NCBI GenBank assembly: GCA_028386065.3
Contig: JAKUCV010007500.1
Span: 1-64,000 of the forward strand
Direction of reading: 5' to 3'
DNA from: Turnera subulata
Taxonomy: Eukaryota; Streptophyta; Magnoliopsida; Malpighiales; Passifloraceae
Length of the DNA: 64,000 nucleotides
The notes below the pieces were generated by a model. It searched no databases, had not been told where the DNA came from, and saw only the letters and a list, made by a program, of their open reading frames with translations. A program made the position numbers and the translations under genes. Shown here piece after piece: positions 31,645 through 43,268 of this stretch. Each line of letters starts with the position of its first letter. The first letter of the stretch is position 1.

Positions 31645-33496
31645 CTAGATTTTAGGTACCCAAACTAATTTGGGTCCTGTGGGGTTAGGTTTGGTTCCTT
31701 TTGGAACCCACACATATCTAACATTTTCATTTCTCTTCTTAATCCTGCAAGCCTTGATACCATGACCATTCTTTCCACAGTAATAGCAAGTAATACGTGG
31801 TGCATGATAATGTGTATGCGTAAAATTCCTAGAAGAGTGTTTATAGGTGTTTCTTCTATATCCATGTGAATGCATTCTATGATTTGGTTTGTTAAAAACC
31901 ATATTTGGTCTGTATGGTATGTTCTTCCTATTTGGTTTTCTAGCACCCAATCTTAACCTAGTTGACCTTTGAAGCATAGTTGTTCACATATTTGTGTGGC
32001 CTATTACTACTTAGGTGTGAAGTGTCGGGTTCGTATGGCACACTAGATTTTGCCATAACAAATCGCACAGTATGATTTGACTTTTCAGAAACCAAATGTG
32101 TAGCACCTACTCCTTCTTTTTGCATAGGATTTCTTTACTATCCTAGCAACATATTCAAATTATTGGTACTACCAGTAAATTTCTCTAGAGAAGATTTTAG
32201 ATCAGTAACATGCTTTTCAAGAACACCTTTTTCATTTTCTAGATCTTTACACATATCACTCTTACTATTATAGCTCCTCTCGAGTTCATCATATGCATTC
32301 TTAAGATCAAATTTTTCTGTTCTCAAATCATCACAGATTTTCTCAACATCAGAATTAGCTTGCCTAAGTTTCTCATATTCATTCTTATATACTTCCTCAT
32401 CAAGCTCAAGCAAATCAATTTTCTTCTTAAGCTCTTTGTTTTTCCTAACGTCTTGCTTGTATTTAACAAGTAACTCATCAAATGCTTCAAGTAATTCTTC
32501 AAGATTAAAATCGGTAGAATCAGTTACCTCAGAGTCTTCATATGCCATGACGCAAAGATTTGTCTCCTCCTCCTTGTCCGATTCGTTGGAGGAATCAGAA
32601 TCATCCCAAGTAGCCATCGCTTTCTTCCCTCTAGTTTTTGAAAAACCAGATCTGTCCTTCTTTTGGTAAGGACATTCAGACTTGATATGTCCTGGGCGAT
32701 TGCAACCAAAACACACCAGAGGATCTTTCTTGGGCTCCTCAGCTTTTGTGACCTTAAGATTCTTCCCTTTGAGTTGCTTCTTCATCTTAAGGTACCTAGC
32801 AAATCTTTTAGTAAGAAGAGCCACAACGGAGTCGCTATGTTCATTAACATTTGGTTCCTGAACCTTTAGAGCAGCATCCTTTCTCTTTGGTTCAATTTTG
32901 TCGCCATGACAAATTAGCTTGCCAATGAGCTCTTCATAAGATAGCAAATTCAAATTCTGAGCTTCTTCGATGGCAGTCACTTTAGGTTCCCATTCTTTGG
33001 GAAGTGACCTCAGTATCTTTGCAACCTTTTCTCTATGTGTCATCACTTTTCCAAGTGATGCAAGGTTGTTGCAGAGTATAGTAAAGCGAGTATCCATTGC
33101 TTGTATGGTTTCTCCAGAAACCATTTGAAAAAGCTCATACTCTCGCATCAAGCGATTGAGCCTTGACTCTTTGACTTGATTTGTGCCCTCGTGAGTGATG
33201 CACAATAATCTCTGGATTTCATGAGCAGTTTCACAAGATCTAACTCTTTGAAACTCACTTTCATTGATTCCACACAATAGAGGATTTTTGGCTTGAGCAT
33301 CAAGCTTTTCTCTCTTGATCTCATCATCAGTCCAGAGATGCATAGGACTGTTTGGCCTATTGTAAGGATTCTGGACAATATGCCACATCTCAATGTCCTT
33401 TCCTTCAAGGAAGATCTTCATGCGAAACTTCCAATAATCAAAGTATGCCCCATCAAAGTATGGTGCCTTGTTCACACTTGTACCCTCGAAAGCCAT
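31645..33496 (-). pseudogene. Copia A gag (UBN2-type capsid, two CCHC knuckles)
   Basis: The start MAFEGTSVNKAPYFDGAYF is followed by 452 open codons. These hold the capsid region, a first knuckle CFGCNRPGHIKSEC (about 32670-32710) and a Lys/Glu-rich coiled coil. Stops near 32138 and 31980 interrupt it before the second knuckle CYYCGKNGHGIKAC (about 31750-31790) and the conserved tail VRYVWVPKGTKPNP. The length agrees with SIRE gag. Confidence 0.82.
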
Positions 33497-33537
33497 GATC
33501 TTTGTCTCTGGATTTCACTCCTTTGAACTGAGAACGC

Positions 33538-33552
33538 AGCTCCGCTACCAAT
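33538..33552 (-). other. Copia A primer binding site
   Basis: On the minus strand ATTGGTAGCGGAGCT directly follows the LTR end at 33553. Confidence 0.75.
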
Positions 33553-34127
33553 TGTAGGCCCAAAAGTGCCTAAGAGGGAGGGGGGTGAATTAGGCATAAA
33601 ATTTTTTTCGGACAGAGAGATTTAGTTTCTGCGATACCAAATCTTTGGCGAGAGATTTGGTCTTTGAGATACCAAATCTTTCGTGCACTTAGCCAGTGTG
33701 TAGAGTAGAGAGAGAGAGAGAGATTGAACACATATGATTTAGAGTGGTTCCCCCTCACCAGGTACTCCACTACCTAAAGGTTCCTTCCTTTAGGATTTCA
33801 AACACTCACTATACTTAGGTTTTTGCGGAATCAATCTTAACCTTTACAAACACAAGCTTTTCTAGGCTAAGCTCGAACCTTTACAAACTTTTCACAGGCT
33901 AAGCTCTAACCTACACAAGCTTTTCACAGGCTAAGTTTGAACCTACCCTAAAATCTAATTCTAGACTTGAGTACCCAGCAAAACTAAACCAAGCCTTGCT
34001 TACAAATTGCCCCTTGAAACAAATTCGCACTGTAAGCAGAAAAACCAGATCAGATACCAAATCTTTTAGCTCAAGTGTACACTCAAATTTTGCACAATGG
34101 CTGGGATAAACTTCCAGAGGAGTAAAT
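33553..34127 (-). repeat. Copia A 5' LTR, right (inner) piece
   Basis: It starts at 33553 with TGTAGGCCC (element 3' end of the LTR) and is cut at 34127 by the chromovirus. It resumes at 39748. The joined LTR is about 1.13 kb. Confidence 0.8.
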
Positions 34128-34551
34128 TGTCACGGGCACAGAGTTTAGGGCTGCGGAAGATGCCCGTGTGGTTCAAGCAACAACTTGATAAACCTAAGAA
34201 CTCAAATATGGAGAGAATGTAAAAGAGAGAAGAGAACACAATTGGGAGAATCTTTGTGTATTATATTAATGTGAAAGAATACAATACACACCCATACTCT
34301 CCCCTCCTATGTTATGCGCTATTTATAGGCTACACATAAGAGTTCAAACCCTTATATCTTATCCATCCTATTTGAATTTAAACAAATTCAAATTACACCC
34401 ATCATTCAAATTAGTTCAAATTCAAACAAGTACCCATCTTTATTTAAATTTGAGTGATCAGTTCAAATTTAAATAAGGATAAGCCCATCCACCTTGCACA
34501 CATCCTTGGCTCATGGGCTTCATGTGTGCCTTTGAGGCCCATGGTGTGACA
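34128..34551 (-). repeat. Chromovirus 3' LTR, 424 bp
   Basis: On the minus strand it starts TGTCACACCATGGG and ends CCGTGACA. A region of TTCAAATT and AATTTGAA repeats lies in the middle. Confidence 0.88.
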
Positions 34552-34562
34552 TTCTCCTCCAC

Positions 34563-37500
34563 CTAAGCCTGCAACGACCTCGTTGCATCATCGTGGTATG
34601 CAATGATCATGTCACGAAATTGCCACAAGTGATCTTCTCGCTCCCAACTAGCTTCGCCCATCGGAAGTCCCTTCCACTTGACAAAGTATTCCATGTAGGG
34701 TGCATTCTGCCCCCGCCTTGGAACACGTCTGTGCAACTTGATCCCTTCCACTAACTTGTCATGGGCAACAGTCACAGCAACGGGTGCCCTCTGTGACTCA
34801 TTCCGGCTATCATCCTCCTGATCAGCCCGGAAAGGCTTTAACAAGCTCACTTGGAAGACTGGGTGAAAACCAACAGTATGGGGCAAAGTAAGCTTGTAAG
34901 CTAACTTGCATACCCGTTTCTCCACAGGGAATGGTCCTTCATATCTGCGAACCAATACTTTGTGTAACTTCTGAAATATTCTCTGTTGGTGTGGCAACAT
35001 CTTCACCAGAACCATGTCACCTTCTTCAAACTCCAAGTGCCTCCTCTTCTTATCTGCCCACTTCTTCATCTTATTGGAAGCCCGAGTAAGAAAGTTCCTA
35101 GTTAGATCACGTTGCTCGTGCCACTCCTTAGCAAAGTGCCAAGCGCCAAGGCTTGTGCCAGTATAGCCATGCGCCAGTGCACTTGGGGTCAACGGTTGTT
35201 GCCCCATCACAATCTCGAACGGACTTTTTCTAGTTGATTCGCTCTTCTGTAAGTTGTAAGAGAACTGTGCCACATCTAACAACTTGGCCCAGTCTTTCTG
35301 GTTCGCACTCACATAGTGCCGCAAATACAACTCCAGCAAAGCATTCACCCTCTCCGTCTGTCCGTCAGTTTGGGGGTGAAAACTGGTGGAAAAGTTGAGG
35401 TCTGAACCCATCAACCTGAAAAGCTCCCTCCAAAATCTTCCAGTGAATCGCCCATCACGATCACTCACAATACTCTGTAGTACTCCCCAATACTTGACAA
35501 CATGCTTAAAGAACAAGTGTGCTGCTTCTTCTCCCGAACAATCTTTTGGGGCAGCCACAAAGATACCATACTTAGAGAACCTGTCCACAACAACCAAAAT
35601 AGTACCACTACCTTCAGATAATGGCAAGCAAGTGATGAAGTCCAATGATATACAGGTCCATGGCCTATCAGCAATTGGTAATGGCTCAAGTAATCCTGGG
35701 ATAGATTGTTGCTCATTCTTGTCCTGTTGGCACACCAGGCAAGTCTTCACATAGAGCTCCACATCTTCCCTCATCCGTGGCCAGTAAAACTCATTCTCTA
35801 ATAGTGCACAAGTGCAATCAATGCCTGGATGACCCGCCCATTTGGAATCATGGCATTCCTTCAACACTTCTCTGCACAAGCTACCATGTTTGGGCACATA
35901 CAAACGATTACACTTAGTGAGCAACAGTCCCTCCTCCACTCAAAACCTGCGCGTCTTTCCTTGCAAGGAAAACTCCATCAAGCTTTTGGCATAGGGATCA
36001 AGCTCCAGCCCCTCCTTAATCCTTTCTCGCAAGTTGGACTCTGGACGGACCACCACAGTAGCTAACTCGGCTTTACGACTGAGAGCATCTGCCACAACAT
36101 TAGTCTTCCCTAGCTGATACTCCAAAGTAAAGTCGAACTCAGCAAGAAAATCTTGCCATCTTGCCTGTTTCGGACTCAGCTTCTTCTGTGTCAAAAAGTA
36201 GCTTGTTGCAACATTGTCCGTGAACACGGCAAATTTCGAACCCAGCAAGTAACGATGCCAAACTCTGAGGCAATGCACAATGGCAGACATCTCCTTCTCC
36301 TACACAGTGTACCTCTTTTGTGTGTCATTCAACTTGCGACTTTCATATGCAATAGGATGCCCATCCTGCATCAAAACACCACCAATAGCAAAGTCTGAAG
36401 CATCAGTGTGCAGTTCATAAGTCTTGCTGCAACTTGGCAACTGCAACACTGGCTCATCTACAATGGTTGCCTTTAATCTCTCAAACGCCTCTTGGCACTT
36501 TGCACTCCACACCCATTCCTTGTTCTTCTTCAAAAGAACCGTCAAAGGTGCACAAATGGTTGAGTGCTCCTTGATGAACCTTCTGTAGTAGTTCACTAAG
36601 CCAAGGAAAGAGCGTAGTTCAAGGAACTTCTTAGGTGGCTCCCAATCAATGATTGCTTGCACCTTGGACCTGTCCATCTTTAGCTTACCTCCTCCTACTA
36701 CATGCCCAAGAAATGTTACTTCCCTTTGAAGGAAAGCACACTTCTCCTTCTTTACAAACAGCTGGTTGTCTCTCAAGGCTTGAAACACTTGCCTCAGGTG
36801 ATCTAGATGCTTCTCTAGTGTCTTGTTGTAGACCACTATATCATCTAGATAGACCACCACAAATTGATCCAAGAAAGCATGCAGCACCCTGTTCATCAAA
36901 GTGCAAAAGGTAGCAGGTGCATTAGTAAGTCTAAATGGCATAACAAGAAATTCATATGAACCATATCTTGTCACACATACAGTCTTCTGCTCATCCCCCT
37001 CTGGAATGCGAACTTGCTAGTAACCTGATCTCAAATCAAGCTTTGTGAACCACTCTGCATCTCCCAACTGATCAAACAAGTCATCCACTCGAGGAATGGG
37101 ATACTTGTTCTTGACGGTGATCTTGTTCAAGGCTCTGTAATCGATGCACAATCTAAGTGATCCATCGTGCTTCTTCTTAAAAAGCACAAGCGTGCCATAC
37201 GGTGCCTTGGATGGCTGAATGAACCCAGCACCCAACAGCTCTTTCAACTGACTCCTTAGCTCTTCAAGCTCTGGAGGTGCCATTCTATATGGTGCTCTAG
37301 TTGGTGGTTTGGCACCAGCCTCCAATTCTATTGCATGATCTACCTCCCTTCTTGGTGGCAAATTCTTTGGCAATGCATCTGGCATCACATCTGCAAATTC
37401 TTCAAGTACTTGTTCAATCACCTCGGGTACCCCTGTGCAGTCCTCCTTCTCACTCTTTAAAGTTACAAGGAAAGTGGGCTCACTTCTCTTGAACCCTTTT

Positions 37501-38973
37501 GCCAACTGGAGGGCGGACAACTGCTTGCTTGGTTTCCTGCCCTCTCGCCCAGTCTGCACTACATAAGTATTGGTGCCCCTCGGTATATGCAACTGGCTAG
37601 CACCTAGAAAAATTGCAACATTAGTCTTCTCAAGGAATTCAATCCCTAGGATCAATGGATAGTCATCAAGAGGCACCACTGTCAACTCAATCTTCCCATG
37701 CCAATCTCCCAAGCTAACTTCAACGTTCCGTGCCACACCAAGGATGGGTTGTTCAGCTGCATTAACTGCCTTCATTGTGCTTAACTCCTTGGTAATTGTG
37801 ATACCAATTTTCTTTGCTTCATCACCTGAAAGAAAATTATGAGTAGCACCTGTGTCAATCAAGGCATTAACTTTATGCTTCCCTATGCGCACTGTGATAA
37901 ACATGCGCCCCTCCTTCGGCACAGGCTTGTTAACTTGGACTGCATTTAAGATTCGGATTGACCCCATCTTAGCATTCTCTGCCTGCTCTTGGTCACCAGA
38001 CTTCTTCAACAGGGCACTAAGTTTGTTCTTCTGTGGACATTTGCAGAAATAGCATTCTACCTCTCCTCCTTTGCCACCTTTGGGTTTGCCTACAAACTTC
38101 TTGTCTCCTCCCTTCGGTGCAGCAAAGTTCTTGGGCTTCTCCCCACCATTCTTCTTGGACTCTTTGGAAGAACTAGCTTTAGGCTCTTTGCCATACTCTG
38201 TCAATGATTCGGCCACCCTGATTGCATCCTTCAAGGTTTTTGCATTCCGATCATCAATCTTTGTCTTTGCCCATCTTTGAAGTCCACCAGTGAACAAGCC
38301 GTATCCCTCCTCTTCAGTCAATGAAGGGACTTCAAATGCCAAGTCTTGGAATTCTTTAACATACTTCTTGATGCTTCCTTCATGCTTCAAGGCCCTCAGC
38401 TTATCTCTTGCCTCCCTTTCAGCATATTCTGGATAGAACTGGTCTTTTAGAACCTGCTTAAAATGGTCGCAAGTCCAATCCTTGCATCCATCACCAGTGG
38501 TGCGCATCTGCCTCCACCATAAGACAACAGAATCAGTGAAATATCTCCAGCAATCTTCACTTTCTGCTGATCTTCTTGGAATTTAAGCCATCAAAGTACT
38601 CCTCACAGCTAAACAGGGAGACATCCACCGCCTTAGCTGTCATCGTCCCATCATACTCCTTGGGCTTTGGAATATCAATTTTGGGTAGTACCTGTGGCTG
38701 TGCAAGTGGCACACCTCCCTCCATCGCAGCGAGTGCCCTTTTGCAAATCTTCAAGTTATCTCTTAAATCAACAAGCTCATCAACTATCTCCGCCAATGAT
38801 TTACTGAAACCACCATCAAGCTCTGTGAACTGTGACCTGAGTGCCTAGATCTCACCAGTCATGCCCTCATTGCTAGCTTCACAGTTAGAGATACGTTCTT
38901 CGAGCTTGTTTGTACGTCCATCATTCTGCTCTTCATGGGTATCATCAACACCACCAGTAGTTGATATAACCAT
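34563..38973 (-). pseudogene. Chromovirus gag-pol polyprotein with chromodomain
   Basis: It would encode all proteins for element copying and insertion. The start ATG is at 38971-38973. The gag part includes [15 protein letters not shown] and a partial knuckle, CYFCKCP near 38045. The protease has [14 protein letters not shown] (about 37860). RT has [27 protein letters not shown] and VVVYLDDIVVY (catalytic YLDD). RNase H has LHTDASDFAIGGVLM. Integrase has an HHCC zinc finger (CLVCQQDK), a core with SLDFITCLP and VSDRDGRFTG, and a conserved HPQTDGQTERVN. The C-terminus YFVKWKGLPMGEASWE is a chromodomain, which steers insertion to modified chromatin. Breaks: a stop near 38850, a frameshift near 38555, and stops at 37017-37019, 36300-36302 and 35940-35942. 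All pol stops lie in one frame. Confidence 0.9.
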
Positions 38974-39304
38974 CTCTATTCACAATCTTAACAAACTCTC
39001 CAACAAATGATTACAGGTAAATAAAGCCAACAATAATTATAATTGACTTCGCAAACCCAACAAGGTCAACAACAAATTGGCAATGCACAAACTTCAATAT
39101 ACCAACAACACAATTTTTCAATCCAAGCTACCACTTCTAACAAAAGAATGATTAACCTGGAATAAAAATTCCTCTTGGTAATTGCAAGTTCTGCCTCTAG
39201 TCTGTTCTTGATGTTCTTGACTCCCCTCAGCCAACAAGATATCAAAGCTTCAATCCTCCCTTCAACACCAACGGTCAAGGGCTATGATCTTCACAAATAA
39301 TCTT
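38974..39304. other. Chromovirus leader between primer site and gag
   Basis: About 330 bp without a supported gene. It probably carries the packaging signal of the element, but no motif is visible. Confidence 0.5.
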
Positions 39305-39323
39305 GCAAGGCTCCGCTACCAAC
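39305..39323 (-). other. Chromovirus primer binding site
   Basis: GTTGGTAGCGGAGCCTTGC on the minus strand directly follows the LTR end CCGTGACA. It is the initiator-Met type. Confidence 0.75.
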
Positions 39324-39747
39324 TGTCACGGGCACAGAGTTTAGGGCTGCGGAAGATGCCCGTGCGGTTCAAGCAACAGCTTGATAAACCTAAGAACTCA
39401 AATATGGAGAGAATGTAAAAGAGAGAAGAGAACAAAATTAGGAGAATCTTTGTGTATTATATTAATATGAAAGAATACAATACACACCCATACTCTCTCC
39501 TCCTATGTCATGCGCTATTTATAGGCTACACATAAGAGTTCAAACCCTTATATCTTATCCATCCTATTTGAATTTAAACAAATTCAAATTACACCCATCA
39601 TTCAAATTAGTTCAAATTCAAACAAGTACCCATCTTTATTTAAATTTGAGTGATCAGTTCAAATTTAAATAAGGATAAGCCCACCCACCTTGCACACATC
39701 CTTGGCTCATGGGCTTCATGTGTGCCTTTGAGGCCCATGGTTTGACA
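39324..39747 (-). repeat. Chromovirus 5' LTR, 424 bp
   Basis: It is nearly identical to 34128-34551; nine mismatches were seen by eye. Confidence 0.88.
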
Positions 39748-40301
39748 AAATGTCCCTCTTTATAGAATCTGAGTGTGGGGAATAAGCTTCTGCAAGGGCT
39801 CCTTGTACTCCAGTTGACTTCAGTTTAGTAAAAGCTTCAGTTTGGTGCCATTATGCATGTCAACTCCTTGGTTGCAAAGTATTACCAGATCTTGAAAGTT
39901 TGGACCACCTTCTGAAGTTGAGTGGGAGTTAGGTGGGAACATCTTCTGCACTTCCATAAAGTCTTCCCTCTTACTTGTTCATCAATTCAAACGGTTGGAA
40001 GTGGGATTTAAATGCTTGCAGGACACACGCAACTTGCACAAAAAGTTGAAAGTGACAGCTTCGCAGATATGGTATCGATAAAAACCATATGCCGTGTATC
40101 TAAGATACGGTATCGATAAAAACTATATGTCATGTGTCTAAGATATAGTATTGGCATAAACCATATTTTTCCTGCAGGCAAAAATCAACACAAGCAAAGC
40201 TAGCAATACACTTAGAATTTGTTAGTCATCTAAACCAGATAATTAACATGGTTAATCACAGTTAAGCATTAGGAGGTGATTAACCTAATTTTTGGTCAAC
40301 A
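39748..40301 (-). repeat. Copia A 5' LTR, left (outer) piece
   Basis: It continues the LTR after the chromovirus and ends GGTCAACA at 40301, next to the Gypsy LTR. It includes the three 38-bp repeats near 40075-40170. Confidence 0.8.
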
Positions 40302-41011
40302 AAATAAACTTGATAAGTAAATCTAAATCCGTAATATAAACCAAGAGAATCAGAACTCAAGGAACCATGAGAATCAGCACTTAAGGGTTGTTTGAATCAC
40401 TCAAACTTGAAAGAATTCTCAAAGAGAAACTTTTATTATCAATATTTTTAGGTGTCGAATTTAGACTACCCAAATAGACTAGGATTTAATTGATCCAGTA
40501 TTATTTCGGACTCTAATTAAATCCTTACAATAATGACCCAACTAAATAAAACAAAAGTCCATATTAATTAAACCCAATTACATAGACTTGACCCAAATAA
40601 TAATAAAAAAACTACTGAAATTTCGGACAGAATCTGTCTGTCTACTTCAAGTGCATTTTAAATAACAAAAACGGCAGATTCAACATCTGATCTCAACATC
40701 AAAGTTGTAGATCTTTGTCTTATCTTTCCAGAGAGTCCAAGATCGCAGCAATACGAGTTGTAGAGCTCAAGAATGAATCTATTTCCAAGACTACATGCTC
40801 CAGGAATTTCTGCACGTGTTCTTCTCGTCCTTGGCTTTGATCTCCTTCTCTTCTTGAATTTCTTATGAGATCGAATCTTGGACTTAATTCTGAAAGTGAG
40901 CTTGCCATGTCCAAGCTTGTCTTTGCCACCTTGCTCCTCTTTGATGCCTCTAATGTAGCCTTTGCATGCATCATTCTCCAAGTTCCAAGCTTGCTTAGGT
41001 AATTTGCATCA
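40302..41011 (-). repeat. Gypsy LTR fragment (right piece of the split 3' LTR)
   Basis: It matches 43500-44209 and ends TTTGCATCA at 41011. Together with 19844-19890 it is the 3' LTR of the nonautonomous Gypsy element. Confidence 0.82.
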
Positions 41012-41026
41012 TTCCCTCCCTCCTCA
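41012..41026 (-). other. Polypurine tract of the nonautonomous Gypsy element
   Basis: On the minus strand TTTGAGGAGGGAGGGAA directly precedes TGATGCAAA. The same bases encode the FEEGGND end of the integrase reading frame. Confidence 0.78.
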
Positions 41027-42383
41027 AAACGATTCGTCTTCGAATCGATTCCTACAAAATCAATAGTAGGAATGTCAGTAATATTGAAAGTAGTATGGTC
41101 ACTACACTCACCTTGTGAACCAAGCTTGTAAGATTTGTCGTTAATGCACTTCATCACTTGGATTGGTCCACCTCCTCCACGATCATTCTTAGAATTCCAT
41201 TGTTTGAGCTTCTTTAGCAATGGATACCCAAGATCCTGTACTCCAAGGTCTTGAACTCGCATCATTGTTGCTTGGACAGCAACTTGCGCCAAGGGTCTAG
41301 AAATGGAATGAAGTTCTATCTCACCATGTTCCTTTAACTCCTTAGGGTAACCATCCCTAATAGCAAAACTAGATAGACAGGGGTTAATGTTAGCTTTAAA
41401 CCAAGCTTCCTTGTACAAGAGTACAAACAAACTCTTCTTTTCCTTATATTCAACCCTCTCATCTCTCTCTTTGCAATTATAACTTGTTTCTTCTCACACA
41501 CTCTCTCGTTTGAGCCCTTTAACACAATCTCTTTTGAGGCTTCTTCTATCTCTTCTCTTCTCTCACTCTCGGCTTCCTCTTTCTTGTCTTTCTCAAATTT
41601 TTCTTTCGAGCTCTCCTCTCCTTTTGCAAGACTCTCATCCTTCCTCTCTATCTCTCCTTTTGCAAGGCTCTCAGCCTTCCTCTGTTCCTCACACTTTAGC
41701 AGGTTTTTGAACTCTTTCATAATGTCAGCTCTCAGCTTTTTGGTGGCCTCTTCAGAGATATCAACTTTCTTAGCTAGATACTCCTTCTTGGTATATTCTT
41801 CGTGATAGTTTCTTTCTTACTCATTGCATCCCACTTTTTCTCTAGACTGGTCACAATACCATGTTCCCACTCTACCTTTAATATGTAATTGATCTTCATT
41901 GACTTCTTGTGGAGACAATGGCCGAAGGAAAAATTTATGATCCCCCATGTATATTGAGCACCTATTCTTTTCTTTATCAGGAGCCACTCTCCTATCAAAT
42001 TGCCAGGGTCTACCGGGCAATAGATGGTTCTCATCCATAGGCACAACATCACACAACACTTGGTCAGAATACCTCCCAATTGAAAAAGAAACAAGGACTT
42101 GTTTAGTTACGTTGATCTCTCTCATGTCATTCTTTCCTTTTAGCCGATAAGGTCTAGGATGCTTCATACACTCCAATCCTAGCATTTCCACAATATATGT
42201 ACTCACCATGTTGGTGTATCTCCCCGCGTCAACTTTCAAGCTACAAATTTTCTCCTTCACATAACATCTAGTATAGAGGATAACCTTTTGAGCTTTGGGC
42301 ATCTTTTTAAGTCTGAGTGTATTGAGTCTATCAAACTCTTCTTCATCATAGTATCTTCCTCTACTGTATCTCGAATATTCCAT
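41020..42383 (-). pseudogene. Deletion-fused Gypsy protein: protease region joined to integrase C-terminus
   Basis: The frame starts MEYSRYSRGRYYDEEEF at 42383. The next section matches the aspartic-protease region of plant Gypsy pol: KVDAGRYTNMVSTYIVE (active-site Asp in an altered context, AGRY in place of the usual GSC), CDVVPMDENHLLPGRPWQFD and FFLRPLSPQEV. A stop lies at 41817-41819; the same frame continues in a Lys/Glu-rich stretch with short repeats (SLAKGE). After a frameshift near 41430 it reads VLLYKEAWF, normally found just before RT. It then jumps to GPIQVMKCINDKSYKL and NRFEEGGND, the C-terminal end of integrase. RT, RNase H and the integrase core are deleted. I infer the protein is not functional as pol. 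Confidence 0.7.
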
Positions 42384-43250
42384 GATGTAAACCTACAACA
42401 AAACTTGTTAGTAGAAAAAGTTTCTCACGTGTATCTCTCGTGTTTATTCTCTCTTGGCTATTGATGTAAATCACTCAGCCTTTTACCTCTCCTGATTCTA
42501 CTTCAGTTTATAATTCAGGATCTAAATAAACAAACCAAGAAAACCAAATCAGTAAAGTAATTCTACGGAAAACAAAGAAATCTTAATAGAAAGAAAGAAA
42601 GGTGAACAAATCTAGAAGCAAAATGGACTCCAAGATTGAAAAGATAGGTCACACACAGAACAAGAATTGTATGTTTGTATGTGAATGATTATTGGCACAA
42701 TTGAGCAATTATGAAACAACACCCAACACAAAGAAAGCACAAGTCGCAAAAATAGGAAGAATCCGAAACTTGCAGAGAAAGATGTAAGTCAAAAGACTTA
42801 CAAAATCGCAGGCAGAAAAATTGTTTGTAACCGAAATCACTTACAAAATAGAATTGTCAAAAATGATTTGTAATCCTTTTGCCTTACAAATCGATAACAC
42901 CAATTCCAACAACAACAATTCCTCCACAATTCCAATCAATCAAATTCAGCCAATCAACCAACAATTGACTAAAATAATTTCAGCCCCTCTTTCAATTCCT
43001 GCAAGAATTTCACAAAATTGCAAACCTAAAATAAGAATCACAATTCAATCAAACCCTAGCACAAGTCGACTTCTCTTTCTTTTCTTTTGCTTTCTTCTTC
43101 TTTCTTTTTTTTTTTTTAAATTGATGACTAATGTAGATAAACACAGAAACAAGGAATTGAAACTAAAAATCAACAAAAACAAGGCCACGAATTTGACGAA
43201 TAGAAAGAACAGAAATAAAAACACAAAGGATATGATTGATTGAAAACCTT
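42384..43250. other. Gypsy leader region, no gag
   Basis: In the place where gag would start there is AT-rich sequence with no domain. A 140-codon plus-strand frame (42821-43243) is low-complexity Asn/Lys-rich and is not accepted. Confidence 0.55.
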
Positions 43251-43268
43251 AGCTCCGCTACCAAAAGA
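43251..43268 (-). other. Primer binding site of the nonautonomous Gypsy element
   Basis: On the minus strand TCTTTTGGTAGCGGAGCT follows the LTR end at 43269, three bases away from the TTGGTAGCGGAGC core. Confidence 0.7.

Larger units (their letters stand above)
34128..39747 (-). mobile_element. Ty3/Gypsy chromovirus, nearly complete, recently inserted
   Basis: Two 424-bp LTRs (34128-34551, 39324-39747) differ at nine positions by my count. The host LTR reads TAAAT on the left and AAATG on the right, so a 4-base AAAT duplication is likely. The primer site (39305-39323, revcomp GTTGGTAGCGGAGCC) and the purine tract (GGTGGAGGAGAA before 34551, minus strand) place it on the minus strand. One long gag-pol frame ends in a chromodomain. 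The element is only 5.6 kb. A few stops and a frameshift inactivate it. Confidence 0.9.
19890..40301 (-). mobile_element. SIRE-like Copia retrotransposon A, broken by two nested insertions
   Basis: Two LTR copies (about 19890-20843 and 33553-34127 plus 39748-40301) enclose gag, pol and an extra ORF after pol on the minus strand, the layout of the SIRE/Maximus lineage. The primer site revcomp ATTGGTAGCGGAGC lies at 33538-33552 and the purine tract AAAAAGGGGGAGAT lies at 20844-20857. Removing Copia B and the chromovirus leaves roughly 8.7 kb. The gag start is near the primer site. Many frameshifts and stops show that it is dead. It sits within the LTR of the Gypsy element. Confidence 0.85.

Noticed and set aside
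42821..43243. 140-codon plus-strand frame in the Gypsy leader
   Set aside because: Asn/Lys/Ile-rich with a poly-T tract, opposite to the element; no promoter or domain.
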